A DNA stretch of 25,648 nt, from positions 1-25,648 of the IMG/VR virus record IMGVR_UViG_3300044733_001532; one strand, given 5' to 3'. The notes under the pieces are model-generated. The model did no database searches. It was not told the DNA's origin and saw nothing but the letters and a program-made list of their open reading frames with translations. Source of the stretch: a virus. The position numbers and the translations under genes are program-made. Positions 1-7,078 of this stretch are shown piece after piece; within the stretch, counting starts at the first letter, position 1, and each line of letters begins with the position of its first letter.

Positions 1-1062
1 ATTGATACATCCGGCAGGCTCTTAGTTGGCACGTCTACTGCGCGTACCAACTTCAACACTGGTGCGGAGCAATCTCACATCCAGCTTGAAGGAACGACCT
101 TCAATACCTCAAACCTAAGCATTGTTCGTAATTCAGCAAATGATGGCACGGCTGCATTGACACTTGGAAAATCGCGTTCAGCAACTGTCAATGGAAACAC
201 CGTTGTTGTAAGTGGTGATCCACTTGGTTTTATTAACTTTGAGGGCGCAGATGGCACCAATATGGTGCGTGGTGCATCTATTACAGCCCAGGTAGACGGC
301 ACCCCTGGCACTAACGACATGCCAGGCCGCCTAGTGTTCTCCACTACCGCCGATGGAGCGAGCAGCCCGACGGAGCGGATGAGGATTCGCAATGACGGTT
401 CAATTTTAATTCAGCAAACAGCGCTTTCAAGCGCGTCCGACGGTTGTTATTTTAACGCCAATACTCCTGCTAATTTTCATCAATTACTTTGCCACAGTAC
501 CGCGACTTCAAGCCTGGCCAACTTGTACCTTAATCGGCAAGGATCTGATGGCACTTTAATTGACTTTAGACAGGCAGATACGACTGAGGGATCCGTTTCC
601 GTTTCTGGTACCACTGTTAGTTTTAATGGTGGCCACCTATCGCGCTGGTCGCAATTGCCTAATGAGGAAGATCCTTCAAGCATCCTAAAAGGCACCGTGA
701 TGTCAAACCTGGATGAGATGTGCGAGTGGGGTGAAGAAGACAATGAACAACTTAACAAAACCAAAGTAAGTGACGTTGAAGGCGATCCTAATGTTGCTGG
801 TGTCTTTGTCGCCACCTCGTTCTCCGAAGACGGTCCCCTGGATTTCTATCTGGCAATGACCGGCGACATGATCATCCGCATTGCCGAAGGTGTCACGGTG
901 CAGCGCGGTCAACTTCTTATGTCTGCAGGAGACGGAACTGCAAAGCCTCAAGGTGATGGGTTTGTTCAGGACAAGACCATCGCCAAAGTGACCAGCACTC
1001 ACGTCACCTGCACCTACGACGACGGCAGCTACTGCGTCCCCTGCGTTCTAATGGCTTGCTGA
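1..1062 (+). CDS. Tail fibre / receptor-binding protein, C-terminal part (5' end outside window)
   Basis: The frame is open from base 1 to the stop at 1060-1062 (353 codons seen), so the start lies upstream. The N-terminal part shown carries the IDTSGRLLVGT type motif common in phage tail fibres, followed by Ser/Thr/Asn/Gly-rich beta-structured sequence. The last 150 residues (from about GHLSRWSQLP to DGSYCVPCVLMAC) look like the C-terminal chaperone or autoproteolytic type domain found at the end of many cyanophage fibres, with the GD-x-II-R and TIAKV motifs. The likely role is host recognition at the outside of the short tail. The neighbouring small late genes and lysis genes fit a T7 gene 17 position. 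Cleavage of the terminal domain is inferred, not visible. Confidence 0.8.
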   Translation: MDTSGRLLVGTSTARTNFNTGAEQSHIQLEGTTFNTSNLSIVRNSANDGTAALTLGKSRSATVNGNTVVVSGDPLGFINFEGADGTNMVRGASITAQVDGTPGTNDMPGRLVFSTTADGASSPTERMRIRNDGSILIQQTALSSASDGCYFNANTPANFHQLLCHSTATSSLANLYLNRQGSDGTLIDFRQADTTEGSVSVSGTTVSFNGGHLSRWSQLPNEEDPSSILKGTVMSNLDEMCEWGEEDNEQLNKTKVSDVEGDPNVAGVFVATSFSEDGPLDFYLAMTGDMIIRIAEGVTVQRGQLLMSAGDGTAKPQGDGFVQDKTIAKVTSTHVTCTYDDGSYCVPCVLMAC

Positions 1063-1105
1063 GACACAGAAGTCCTACTCACTAATGGTCAAAAACAGCG
1101 AAAAG

Positions 1106-1122
1106 ATCGGATTTTATCCGAT
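1106..1122 (+). other. Small hairpin between tail fibre and next gene
   Basis: ATCGGAT and ATCCGAT pair around a short T loop. No U-tract follows, so this is not a standard intrinsic terminator. It may mark an RNA processing or stability element in the 120-base gap after the fibre gene. Confidence 0.35.
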
Positions 1123-1184
1123 GATGCCTTTAAAACTAAACAAAGACGCTTTCCCTTAAACTAATTCAGAAACGTTTTACCTCA

Positions 1185-1493
1185 ATGTCTACTTCTTTTA
1201 CTTGGCGCGTTGCAAACCTTGAACGCGAAACCAGCGATGGTTACGTTTACACCATTCACTACACTGTGGATGCCAAAGACGATACCTACAGCGCTGGTGC
1301 TTACGGCTCTATTGGCCTTGAGCGCCCTGAAGGCGATTTGATTCCGTTCAGCGAGCTGACTGAAGATCAAGTGGTCATGGAGTGGCTGCTGCCTAAGATT
1401 GGCGAAGAAAAGGTCCAAGGCGTATTGGCCGCCCTTCAGGCTCAACTCGACGAGCAACGCCAACCCACTAAAGCCTCTGGGGTCCCGTGGTAA
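1185..1493 (+). CDS. Conserved small late protein of unknown function
   Basis: A 102-residue soluble, acidic protein with no signal peptide or membrane segment. Its sequence (FTWRVANLERET near the start, AGAYGSIGLERPEGD near residues 38-52) resembles a protein often seen beside tail fibre genes of cyanophages, but no function is known to me. ATG at 1185 is the first start after the fibre stop. There is no convincing Shine-Dalgarno sequence. It directly precedes, and overlaps by seven bases, a tiny Lys-rich ORF. A virion or fibre-associated role is only a guess from position. Confidence 0.75.
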   Translation: MSTSFTWRVANLERETSDGYVYTIHYTVDAKDDTYSAGAYGSIGLERPEGDLIPFSELTEDQVVMEWLLPKIGEEKVQGVLAALQAQLDEQRQPTKASGVPW

Positions 1494-1618
1494 GCAAGAA
1501 AACCCTGAGCGGTAAACCAGTCCGCCTTCCTCCTAAACCCAAGCAAACGACCCAAGGTTCTAGCAAAAACAGCAAACCTAAAAAGGGTCAAAAAGCTTAT
1601 CGAGGTCAGGGTAAGTAA
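1487..1618 (+). CDS. Small Lys-rich basic protein, unknown
   Basis: A 43-residue ORF that starts with GTG at 1487, inside the last codons of the upstream gene (GTGGTAA overlap). About a third of its residues are Lys or Arg, with several Pro, Gln and Gly and few hydrophobics, so it should be disordered and may bind nucleic acid or virion DNA. The overlap with the upstream stop and the terminator-like hairpin 30 bases after its stop support a real gene. No homologue is recognised. Confidence 0.55.
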   Translation: MVSKKTLSGKPVRLPPKPKQTTQGSSKNSKPKKGQKAYRGQGK

Positions 1619-1647
1619 AACTTTTAAAAACCTTTAATTCTATTTGC

Positions 1648-1676
1648 AGCCTGGGTTAGTAACCTGGGCTGTTTTT
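1648..1676 (+). terminator. Intrinsic terminator
   Basis: A 10-bp stem (AGCCTGGGTT paired with AACCTGGGCT, two G-U pairs) with loop AGT is followed at once by GTTTTTG. This is the best terminator in the late small-gene region. Confidence 0.7.
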
Positions 1677-1711
1677 GTTAGTAACATTTTTAAAGAGTTT
1701 GTTTTAGCCCC

Positions 1712-1858
1712 ATGCCGTTTAGTTCTGAGAAGCAAATGCGTTATATGTACTCTCAGCATCCTGAGATTGCTAAGCGTTGGTCTAAAGAAGCCAAAGCTGC
1801 AGGTAAGCCACAGATCCAAAAGGATGGCAAGATGAAAAAAGGTTATAAAACCAAGTAA
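1712..1858 (+). CDS. Small late protein (MPFSSEKQ type), unknown
   Basis: A 48-residue basic ORF starting at ATG 1712. The N-terminal pattern MPFSSEKQMRYMYSQHPEIA, followed by KRWSKE, resembles a family of very small proteins near virion genes of many cyanophages, whose common theme is F-x-SE-K-Q-R-Y and a following E-IA-W. The C-terminal half is a Lys/Gly-rich tail. It stands four bases before the next ORF. The function is unknown, and a minor virion protein is possible. Confidence 0.7.
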   Translation: MPFSSEKQMRYMYSQHPEIAKRWSKEAKAAGKPQIQKDGKMKKGYKTK

Positions 1859-1862
1859 ACCC

Positions 1863-2348
1863 ATGCCAATCAAACGCGGCGGACAGACTCGTAGTAACGC
1901 GGGTCGCTACGCTCCTGAAGGTCAAGGAGCCACTCAACGAGGTCGTAATCTTCCGACCCCTAAAGGTAACGAACGGCCTATGCAAACGGCTCGGTTGCCT
2001 CGGGCCAATATGCCTGGCACTGTGACTACCTCAGGGGCCGCTAGAACCGCTGCAGGGGCTTCTGGGGGCGGTATGTTGTCTCGTCTGTCCATGGTCCTGC
2101 CTCATCTCGCTGCAGCCGCTGCTGGTCTTTCTGCTGGTGCTGCAAAGGCTCCTGGGCTGACTTCTCAAATGAAGCAGGAGTATTACAACGAAGCCAAAGG
2201 TAAACGGCAAATGGAACTTCGTGATCAACAGATGAAAGCAGATAAAGGTTCGTTTGATGATGCGTTTGCTGCAGCTCGTGAAGCTGGCCGTCAAGATTTT
2301 TCTTGGAGAGGCCGCAAGTACAACACTAAAGTTCGCGGAGAAGGCTAA
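1863..2348 (+). CDS. Basic Gly/Ala-rich late protein, unknown
   Basis: This 161-residue protein has a disordered basic N-terminal half with many Arg, Gly and Pro, a hydrophobic Ala/Leu-rich stretch near residues 75-100, and a C-terminal charged helix ending in a FDDAFAAAREAGRQDFSWRG motif. That last module (F-x-AF-x-x-AR-x-xG-x-x-x-F-x-W-x-G) recurs at the ends of phage internal or tail-associated proteins. The stop overlaps the next start (TAATG). A virion-associated or ejected protein is likely. The hydrophobic stretch might be a membrane-active segment. Confidence 0.7.
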   Translation: MPIKRGGQTRSNAGRYAPEGQGATQRGRNLPTPKGNERPMQTARLPRANMPGTVTTSGAARTAAGASGGGMLSRLSMVLPHLAAAAAGLSAGAAKAPGLTSQMKQEYYNEAKGKRQMELRDQQMKADKGSFDDAFAAAREAGRQDFSWRGRKYNTKVRGEG

Positions 2349-2443
2349 TGGCTAAAGGTCCCTGCTGGAAAGGCTACGAAATGGTTGGTACCAAAAAGAA
2401 AGGTGCCAAAACTGTTCCTAATTGCGTACCCAAAGGTAAATAG
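2348..2443 (+). CDS. Tiny Cys-containing basic protein, unknown
   Basis: A 31-residue ORF whose ATG overlaps the upstream stop by one base (TAATG). It has two Cys (PCWKGYEMVG and PNCVPKGK contexts) and nine Lys. The same GPCWKGYEMVG-type peptide is familiar from cyanophage genomes as an unannotated mini-gene, which supports translation. No function is known. The two Cys could bind metal or form a disulphide. Confidence 0.65.
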   Translation: MAKGPCWKGYEMVGTKKKGAKTVPNCVPKGK

Positions 2444-2445
2444 TT

Positions 2446-2622
2446 ATGCCTTCTTTTGAAATCAAGCGTGAGTCTGGCGGTACTAAACCGGGTCCTCAAC
2501 TCCCCAAAATTCAAGAAACCAAACCTCTTCCTAAAGGCCATCCGTATCGCCCTGGTTCGATTGATGTAGACGCCGTTCGTCTTGCTTACAAAATGAAGAA
2601 AGGCTTTAGCGGTATGGCCTAA
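2446..2622 (+). CDS. Small Pro/Lys-rich late protein, unknown
   Basis: A 58-residue ORF starting two bases after the previous stop and overlapping the next start by one base (TAATGG). It has a Pro/Lys-rich middle part and a short predicted helix at the C-terminus (VDAVRLAYKMKKGF). The tight packing between neighbours supports a real gene. No family is recognised. Confidence 0.65.
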   Translation: MPSFEIKRESGGTKPGPQLPKIQETKPLPKGHPYRPGSIDVDAVRLAYKMKKGFSGMA

Positions 2623-2870
2623 TGGATCCTTCCTTTCTCCTGTCCACAATCCTTGGTATCGCTAGTCTTGCTGGTGGTACCTTTGCTTGGTCACATAAGC
2701 GGCATTCAGAACTTGACCGTCGTATTGACCAAGTAGAGATGACGGTTCACAAAGAGTTTGTTAGAAAGGACGAGCTCATGCCGATGATGGACCGCATTGA
2801 CCAGCGGATTCAACACATCGACGAGAAACTCGACCGGATTCTTCTCAATGGCCGACATCTCTCTTCGTGA
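2622..2870 (+). CDS. Single-membrane-segment coiled-coil lysis-type protein (holin or inner spanin candidate)
   Basis: This 82-residue protein has one N-terminal hydrophobic segment (about residues 4-23, FLLSTILGIASLAGGTFAW) and then a long charged heptad helix (residues 28-77) that should form a coiled coil. The topology fits an inner-membrane spanin or a small holin. The gene overlaps the start of the endolysin gene by 23 bases, the usual place for lysis partners. It could instead be a membrane-bound structural protein. The exact lysis role is inferred from layout and topology only. Confidence 0.6.
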   Translation: MDPSFLLSTILGIASLAGGTFAWSHKRHSELDRRIDQVEMTVHKEFVRKDELMPMMDRIDQRIQHIDEKLDRILLNGRHLSS

Positions 2871-3948
2871 TGTAGCTAAGTACTACAGCGATCAAGAACA
2901 TCAAAACTTTGCTTTGGATTTCCTAGAGGACAATACGCCTCCTGGAATCTTGGCAAAATTTTCTGATTTGTGGCGATCAGGCCCAAAGAACACAATTCCC
3001 AGTAACGGCTCGTGGGACGGTGTAGTAGAACTTGCTCGTGAAGCTGGAGCAAAGTTTCCAGAGCTAGTAGCTGCTCAGTGGGCTCTTGAAAGTAACTGGG
3101 GTCGATCCACATCAGGCACTCACAATTACTTTGGTTTAAAAGGTAAAGGTACAACCACTACAACAACGGAGTATGTAAATGGAGTACCTATTTCTGTTCG
3201 GGACGGGTTTCTTAATTTTGGTTCTCTCAAAGAGTGTGTTGAATACCTTGTTACCCGGTGGTACAAAAACTACAAACAATACAGCGGAATTAATAACGCA
3301 AAAACGACGTTAGAAGCAGCTCAACAACTAACAAAACAAGGATATGCAACAGATCCTGTTTATGCCGCAAAGTTGATAACACTTGTTCAACGTCAACGGC
3401 CAAAGCAGGAGGTACAACAAGCGGGAAAGTTGCTAAAGGTACCTTACGAGTACCAACTAGACAATGGACCCACTGGGTATCGGGAGTGTTTCAGCTCTAG
3501 TTGCGCCATGGTGGCTAGCTACTACGGCAAGATCAAAGGTGACGATGCGTATAACAAGCTCAGGGCACGTTATGGGGACTCTACGAGCGCCGATGCTCAA
3601 CTCAAGGCCCTCAGGTACCTCGGACTAGATCCTAAATTTATTCAGAACGGCACCCCAGAGCTTCTCAGAGGCGAGATAGACGCTGGTAGACCTGTAGTAG
3701 TCGGATGGCTCCACAAAGGCCCTGTAAGCGCTCCTAGTGGCTCTGGGCACTACAGTGTGGTCATTGGCTACACAGAAGGTGCTTGGATACATCACGACCC
3801 TAATGGTGAGGCCGATATGGTCCGTGGAGGATATGTCAACCACACGAAGGGTAAAGGCGTGGCTTATAGCCAAAAGAACTGGAATAAAAGGTGGCTTGTT
3901 GAAGGTCCTGGGTCGGGTTGGGCTATCTTGATCAAGAAACCGTCCTGA
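2848..3948 (+). CDS. Two-domain endolysin: GH73-type glucosaminidase plus C39-like cysteine peptidase
   Basis: A 366-residue protein starting at ATG 2848, inside the preceding lysis gene. A start further upstream in frame is possible but would add only shadow sequence. Residues about 50-180 match the mannosyl-glycoprotein endo-beta-N-acetylglucosaminidase (FlgJ/GH73) family: AQWALESNWG with the likely catalytic Glu81, then HNYFGLKG. Residues about 200-366 match peptidase C39-like folds: ECFSSSCAMVASYY with Cys214, GHYSVVIGY with His301, and HHDPNG with Asp317 as the probable triad. One half would cut the glycan chains and the other the peptide cross-links of the host wall, or process a protein. 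No signal peptide is seen, so release would need the upstream membrane protein. Confidence 0.85.
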   Translation: MADISLRDVAKYYSDQEHQNFALDFLEDNTPPGILAKFSDLWRSGPKNTIPSNGSWDGVVELAREAGAKFPELVAAQWALESNWGRSTSGTHNYFGLKGKGTTTTTTEYVNGVPISVRDGFLNFGSLKECVEYLVTRWYKNYKQYSGINNAKTTLEAAQQLTKQGYATDPVYAAKLITLVQRQRPKQEVQQAGKLLKVPYEYQLDNGPTGYRECFSSSCAMVASYYGKIKGDDAYNKLRARYGDSTSADAQLKALRYLGLDPKFIQNGTPELLRGEIDAGRPVVVGWLHKGPVSAPSGSGHYSVVIGYTEGAWIHHDPNGEADMVRGGYVNHTKGKGVAYSQKNWNKRWLVEGPGSGWAILIKKPS

Positions 3949-3956
3949 TTATTTTT

Positions 3957-4121
3957 ATGGACCTCTCTGATCCTTCAGTACAAGCAGCGCTTTGGCTGAG
4001 TGCTTTTGCTGCTTCTGAACTTATTGCTGTTTCTAAGTTGAAAGAGAACAGTCTCATACAATTGGGAGTGAAACTGTTCCGAGTTATCTATGGCAGCCGC
4101 TCCAAAAAAGTCTCTAAATAA
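3957..4121 (+). CDS. Small membrane-type protein, unknown
   Basis: ATG 3957 gives 54 residues. It follows the endolysin stop by eight bases and overlaps the small terminase start by 32 bases. Residues 7-26 are hydrophobic (VQAALWLSAFAASELIAV) and the C-terminus is basic (GSRSKKVSK). A second holin-like or membrane role is possible from its place directly behind the endolysin. An in-frame ATG at 3918 would start inside the endolysin and is less likely. Confidence 0.6.
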   Translation: MDLSDPSVQAALWLSAFAASELIAVSKLKENSLIQLGVKLFRVIYGSRSKKVSK

Positions 4122-4362
4122 GACTGAGGGTCTGGCTTCAGAAGATGATCTGTTTAGTCTTCACCGTCTGGTGGCTACCAAACTGATTGATCAACTGAAC
4201 CGTGATGACGTTAAAGCGTCTGACCTCGCTAACGCTATTAAGTTCCTGAAAGACCAAGGTATTACTGCTCTTAACGGCGGTGATGTTTCTGCTATTTCTG
4301 AAATGATTTCTGCACTGCCAGAAGTCGATCTGAAGAAAGTTCGGTCTTATATTAGTGCTTAG
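4090..4362 (+). CDS. terS: Small terminase subunit (T7 gp18-like DNA maturase A)
   Basis: This 90-residue, helix-rich protein contains a central helical region HRLVATKLIDQLNRDDVKASDLANA, abridged here: residues 25-52 hold HRLVATKLIDQ and KASDLANAIKFLKDQGI. That pattern is typical of the short small terminase subunits of T7-like phages. It would recognise concatemer DNA and load the large subunit for packaging. Size and position, three genes before the large terminase, agree. Its start lies within the previous ORF. A hairpin follows the stop. Confidence 0.75.
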   Translation: MAAAPKKSLNKTEGLASEDDLFSLHRLVATKLIDQLNRDDVKASDLANAIKFLKDQGITALNGGDVSAISEMISALPEVDLKKVRSYISA

Positions 4363-4383
4363 GAATTAACCCTTCCTATATGT

Positions 4384-4434
4384 ACAAAGCAGAGCCCTCG
4401 GTATGGTGATTCGTTCGCCATCCGGGGGCTTTGT
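4384..4434 (+). terminator. Long hairpin after terS, covering the first possible HNH start
   Basis: ACAAAG (4384-4389) pairs with CTTTGT (4429-4434), GCCCTCGG with CCGGGGGC, and ATGGTG (4403) with CGCCAT (4416). The result is a nearly continuous stem of about 18-20 bp with an internal bulge. Only a weak U-tail follows. It may act as a leaky terminator after terS and hides the ATG at 4403. Confidence 0.5.
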
Positions 4435-4777
4435 CTATTTGACACCAGAGGCTGCTATGGCGAATCTTCAAGCCCTCCAGCGTCGTGAAGCAGTAAAGCA
4501 ATGGAGACAATCAATTAAAGAAGCGTTTGGTTGTAAATGTGCCTACTGCGGTGTCAAAAGCGAACAGTTAACTCTTGATCACATCCATCCCAAAACCAAA
4601 GGTGGTGAAGATTTAGCCACCAATATTGTTCCAGCTTGTCAGCGTTGTAACCACGAAAAGGGTAGTTCTCACTGGAAAATGTGGTTTCAAAGCCGTCCTG
4701 ACTATTGTGAGGAGCGCGAAGCGGTTATCAACCAATGGATGAACTACCACCTCTGCCCAGTTTCGATCTCTCCATAG
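4403..4777 (+). CDS. HNH endonuclease beside the terminase genes
   Basis: The protein has up to 124 residues. The HNH fold is clear: two CxxC knuckles (CAYCG and CQRCN), the LTLDHIHPKTKGG core with the catalytic His, and the NIVPACQRCNHEKGS block. Stand-alone HNH proteins next to terminase genes are known in several phages to assist packaging nuclease activity. A selfish homing nuclease is the alternative. The start is uncertain: ATG 4403 lies in a hairpin, TTG 4439 gives TPEAAMANLQ, and ATG 4457 has AGAGG five bases upstream. The conserved part is present in all cases. Confidence 0.8.
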   Translation: MVIRSPSGGFVYLTPEAAMANLQALQRREAVKQWRQSIKEAFGCKCAYCGVKSEQLTLDHIHPKTKGGEDLATNIVPACQRCNHEKGSSHWKMWFQSRPDYCEEREAVINQWMNYHLCPVSISP

Positions 4778-4950
4778 AGCAGCAGCTACGAGTGGAACAG
4801 ATGAGGCGAGACATCCCAAACGCTTCTCGCAAAGACTTGGAGGAGATGCTGTATCAGTTCATCAAAATGAACATCGTCCTGCAGAATAACTTGAGCCAAG
4901 TTTTTAAGTGGGCGAGTAAATCCAATGCCAAGAGCCAGCAGCCAGACTGA
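4735..4950 (+). CDS. NblA-like small helical protein (phycobilisome degradation adaptor candidate)
   Basis: A 71-residue protein overlapping the HNH gene by 43 bases and the large terminase by 26. Residues 10-57 follow the NblA pattern: FDLSIEQQLRVEQM at the start of helix 1, a turn with Ser, then a helix with the DLEEMLYQF and IKMNIVLQNNL segments. NblA adaptors of cyanobacteria and some cyanophages bring phycobilisomes to the Clp protease, freeing amino acids. This would fit a Synechococcus host. The similarity is judged by eye, and many T7-like cyanophages have a small helical gene at this spot, so a packaging helper is an alternative. Confidence 0.55.
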   Translation: MDELPPLPSFDLSIEQQLRVEQMRRDIPNASRKDLEEMLYQFIKMNIVLQNNLSQVFKWASKSNAKSQQPD

Positions 4951-6682
4951 ACGGATTATTCAAGAAGCAGCAGCTTCGTTCCCTGTCTTTGCTACTTATC
5001 TCTGGGACTACTTAAGACTCCCTAGTCCCACTCCAGTTCAGTATCAAGTTGCTGACTACCTACAGACCGGTCCTAACCGCCGGATCATCATGGCGTACAG
5101 GGGCTGCGGTAAGTCGTTCCTGACGGCTGGTTATGTGCTGTGGAGGCTACGCCGAGATCCAGACTGTAAGGTGCTGGTGATCTCTGCAGCTCAGGACCGT
5201 GCAGATGCGTTCTCCGTCTTTTGTCATGACCTGCTCCGAAACTGGTTCATGGTCAAAGACCTGTTTCCTAGCGACACCCAACGGTTCTCAAAAGTTGCTT
5301 TTGACGTTTACGGAGCGAAACCAGACCAGTCTCCTTCGGTACGTTCCAGCGGCATTTTTGGTCAGATTACTGGCTCACGTGCTGATCTCATCGTTGCTGA
5401 TGACGTTGAAACACCACAATCCTGTGAAACCCAACTGATTCGAGACAAGCTTCGGGAATCAATCAAAGAGTTTGACTCCGTGATCAAACCCGGTGGGGAG
5501 ATCGTGTTCCTTGGAACTCCTCACACCCAAGACAGTGTTTACGCAAAGCTTGAGGTCTCTGGCTACGAAGTCAGGATCTGGCCTGCCCTGTACCCCACTA
5601 ATAAGAAGTTTAAGGACTACTACGGCGACCGTCTGGCACCAAAGATCAAAGCAGACCTAGAAGCCAACAAAGACCTTGCAGGACACCCTGTAGACCCTGG
5701 ACGCTTTGACTGGGAAGAACTGGAAGCTAGACAACTTTCCATTGGCCGTAGCACGTTCAACCTCCAGTTCCTCCTCGACATCAGCTTGAGTGATGAGGAG
5801 AAGTTTCCTCTCAAGCTCAGAGACCTCTGTGTGTTCCGCTTAAACCGCGAACAAGGTCCTAACAAAGTCATCTGGCTGGCTAACGGCGATAAAGCCCTTG
5901 ATCTGCCCTCAGTAGGTCTTCATGGTGATCTTTTCTACAAACCGGCTCAGATAGGGGATGAGTTTCTTGAATACACCGGGGTTGTCATGGCTGTTGACCC
6001 CTCTGGACGCGGCACTGACGAGCTTGGCTATTCGGTAGTTGCATACCTGAACGGCAACCTTTTCCTTCTCGCTAGCGGTGGCCTTCGGGGTGGCTACAGC
6101 GAACCGAACCTCAAAAAGCTTGCCCTCATCGCTAAGGAGTACAAGGTCAAGCAAATAATTGTTGAAAGCAACCTCGGCCTCGGGATGTTCTCTGAGCTTC
6201 TCAAGCGTTACCTCGGCACGATTTACCCCTGCAGCGTTGAAGAGGTCCGACACACAAAGCAAAAGGAACTCCGCATCATCGACACCCTTGAGCCTGTCCT
6301 TAACCAACACCGGCTCATGGTCGACACGAACGTAATCCTTCAAGACCTCGCCTCCACGGAGACCTACCCAAGCGAAACTAGAAGCCAGTACCAACTGTTC
6401 TTTCAGCTCACTCGGATTACCAAAGAGAAAGGCAGCTTGAGGCATGACGACAGGCTGGATGCTCTGGCTATGGCCGTTCAGTACTTTACGGAGTCCATGG
6501 CTCAAACAGAACAGAAAGCTATGCAGGCTCGTGAATCGGCACAGTGGGAACTAGAGCGTCGGTTTATCCAAGGAGACGGTGGTTTAAAGATCGACGCCAT
6601 TGGTTACGCAACGAGCCTTGAGGACCTCGAAAAGGCCCTTACAGCGTCCTCAGGTGGCGCTAATTGGCTCAGTGAGCTTTAA
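4925..6682 (+). CDS. terL: Large terminase subunit (T7 gp19-like)
   Basis: A 585-residue, full-length packaging motor. The ATPase half has Walker A AYRGCGKS (Lys63) and Walker B LIVADDVE (Asp159/Asp160), followed by the FLGTPHTQDSVY coupling motif. The RNase H-like nuclease half has VMAVDPSGRG (Asp358), IIVESNLG (Glu414) and HDDRLDALA (Asp508/509/512). It docks on the portal, pumps DNA into the prohead and cuts the concatemer. ATG 4925 overlaps the preceding gene. It is the last rightward late gene before the non-coding junction. Confidence 0.95.
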   Translation: MPRASSQTERIIQEAAASFPVFATYLWDYLRLPSPTPVQYQVADYLQTGPNRRIIMAYRGCGKSFLTAGYVLWRLRRDPDCKVLVISAAQDRADAFSVFCHDLLRNWFMVKDLFPSDTQRFSKVAFDVYGAKPDQSPSVRSSGIFGQITGSRADLIVADDVETPQSCETQLIRDKLRESIKEFDSVIKPGGEIVFLGTPHTQDSVYAKLEVSGYEVRIWPALYPTNKKFKDYYGDRLAPKIKADLEANKDLAGHPVDPGRFDWEELEARQLSIGRSTFNLQFLLDISLSDEEKFPLKLRDLCVFRLNREQGPNKVIWLANGDKALDLPSVGLHGDLFYKPAQIGDEFLEYTGVVMAVDPSGRGTDELGYSVVAYLNGNLFLLASGGLRGGYSEPNLKKLALIAKEYKVKQIIVESNLGLGMFSELLKRYLGTIYPCSVEEVRHTKQKELRIIDTLEPVLNQHRLMVDTNVILQDLASTETYPSETRSQYQLFFQLTRITKEKGSLRHDDRLDALAMAVQYFTESMAQTEQKAMQARESAQWELERRFIQGDGGLKIDAIGYATSLEDLEKALTASSGGANWLSEL

Positions 6683-6683
6683 A

Positions 6684-6771
6684 AGCCTCTGAGAGGCCTC
6701 AGAAGCCCCTTTGGCTACCCTGACACCTAAAACGTCTTAGAGGGGCCTTGCAGGGGCTTCTAGGGGCCTCT
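6684..6771 (+). repeat. GC-rich CCT/AGG repeat cluster, copy group 1
   Basis: Directly after the terminase stop lie GCCTCTGAGAGGC (a small dyad) and AGGGGCCTTGCAGGGGCTTC followed by TAGGGGCCTCT. AGCCTCTGAGAG (6684-6695) recurs at 8462-8473. AGGGGCCTTG (6741-6750) recurs at 8164-8173. CTTCTAGGGGCCTCT (6757-6771) recurs with one change at 11079-11093. Confidence 0.6.
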
Positions 6772-6941
6772 CAAAGCGTATTAAGTGCTTTGTTTACCAG
6801 TATGGGGATTGCTTCGTCTAAAGACAGCTTAAAAGAACCTTTTTTTGTCCAGGTTTTTAATTTTTGATATGACTCGGTTGTGAGTATTACAGGAACCAAA
6901 ATTTCGATTGTCCCCTGCTCTGAGTCAAATAAAACAGGCAC
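6771..6941 (-). CDS. Small reverse-strand protein, unknown
   Basis: Reading leftward from GTG at 6941 gives 56 residues ending at the TGA at 6771-6773. The sequence has normal composition and looks folded: a beta-like start (TIEILVPVILTT), then a helix with YQKLKTW, a basic KKGSFKL turn and a C-terminal helix LDEAIPILVNKAL. That layout recalls a small ribbon-helix-helix type DNA-binding protein, but this is only a resemblance. An in-frame stop lies just upstream of the GTG and no Shine-Dalgarno sequence is seen. It sits alone in the late/early junction, opposite to the genes around it. Confidence 0.45.
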   Translation of the reverse strand: MPVLFDSEQGTIEILVPVILTTESYQKLKTWTKKGSFKLSLDEAIPILVNKALNTL

Positions 6942-6949
6942 GGTGGGTC

Positions 6950-7010
6950 ATACGCCAAAGACAGCCGGAGCTTAGACACCCTTTTTGGTTAATACGTCAA
7001 AAACAGCCAG
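6950..7010 (+). repeat. Two imperfect direct repeats 42 bases apart
   Basis: ATACGCCAAAGACAGCC at 6950 and ATACGTCAAAAACAGCC at 6992 differ at two positions. GACAGCC appears again at 7045. They lie in AT-rich non-coding DNA just before a promoter-like TTGACA. Confidence 0.55.
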
Positions 7011-7042
7011 CTTTCTAAGTGTCACAGCAAAGCTCAGCTTTC

Positions 7043-7071
7043 TTGACAGCCGTGATTAGAGTGTATTTAAG
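7043..7071 (+). promoter_or_regulatory. Candidate host sigma70-type promoter
   Basis: A consensus -35 TTGACA (7043-7048) is followed after 17 bases by TTTAAG (four of six matches to -10), with TATTTA as an alternative closer in. Transcription would run toward thyX. A hairpin starts about eight bases after the -10, so leader RNA would fold at once. Confidence 0.4.
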
Positions 7072-7078
7072 AGTAATT

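Noticed and set aside
5909-6505. A 198-codon reverse frame inside the large terminase
   Set aside because: The forward strand encodes the conserved nuclease motifs across this stretch, so the reverse frame is a shadow.
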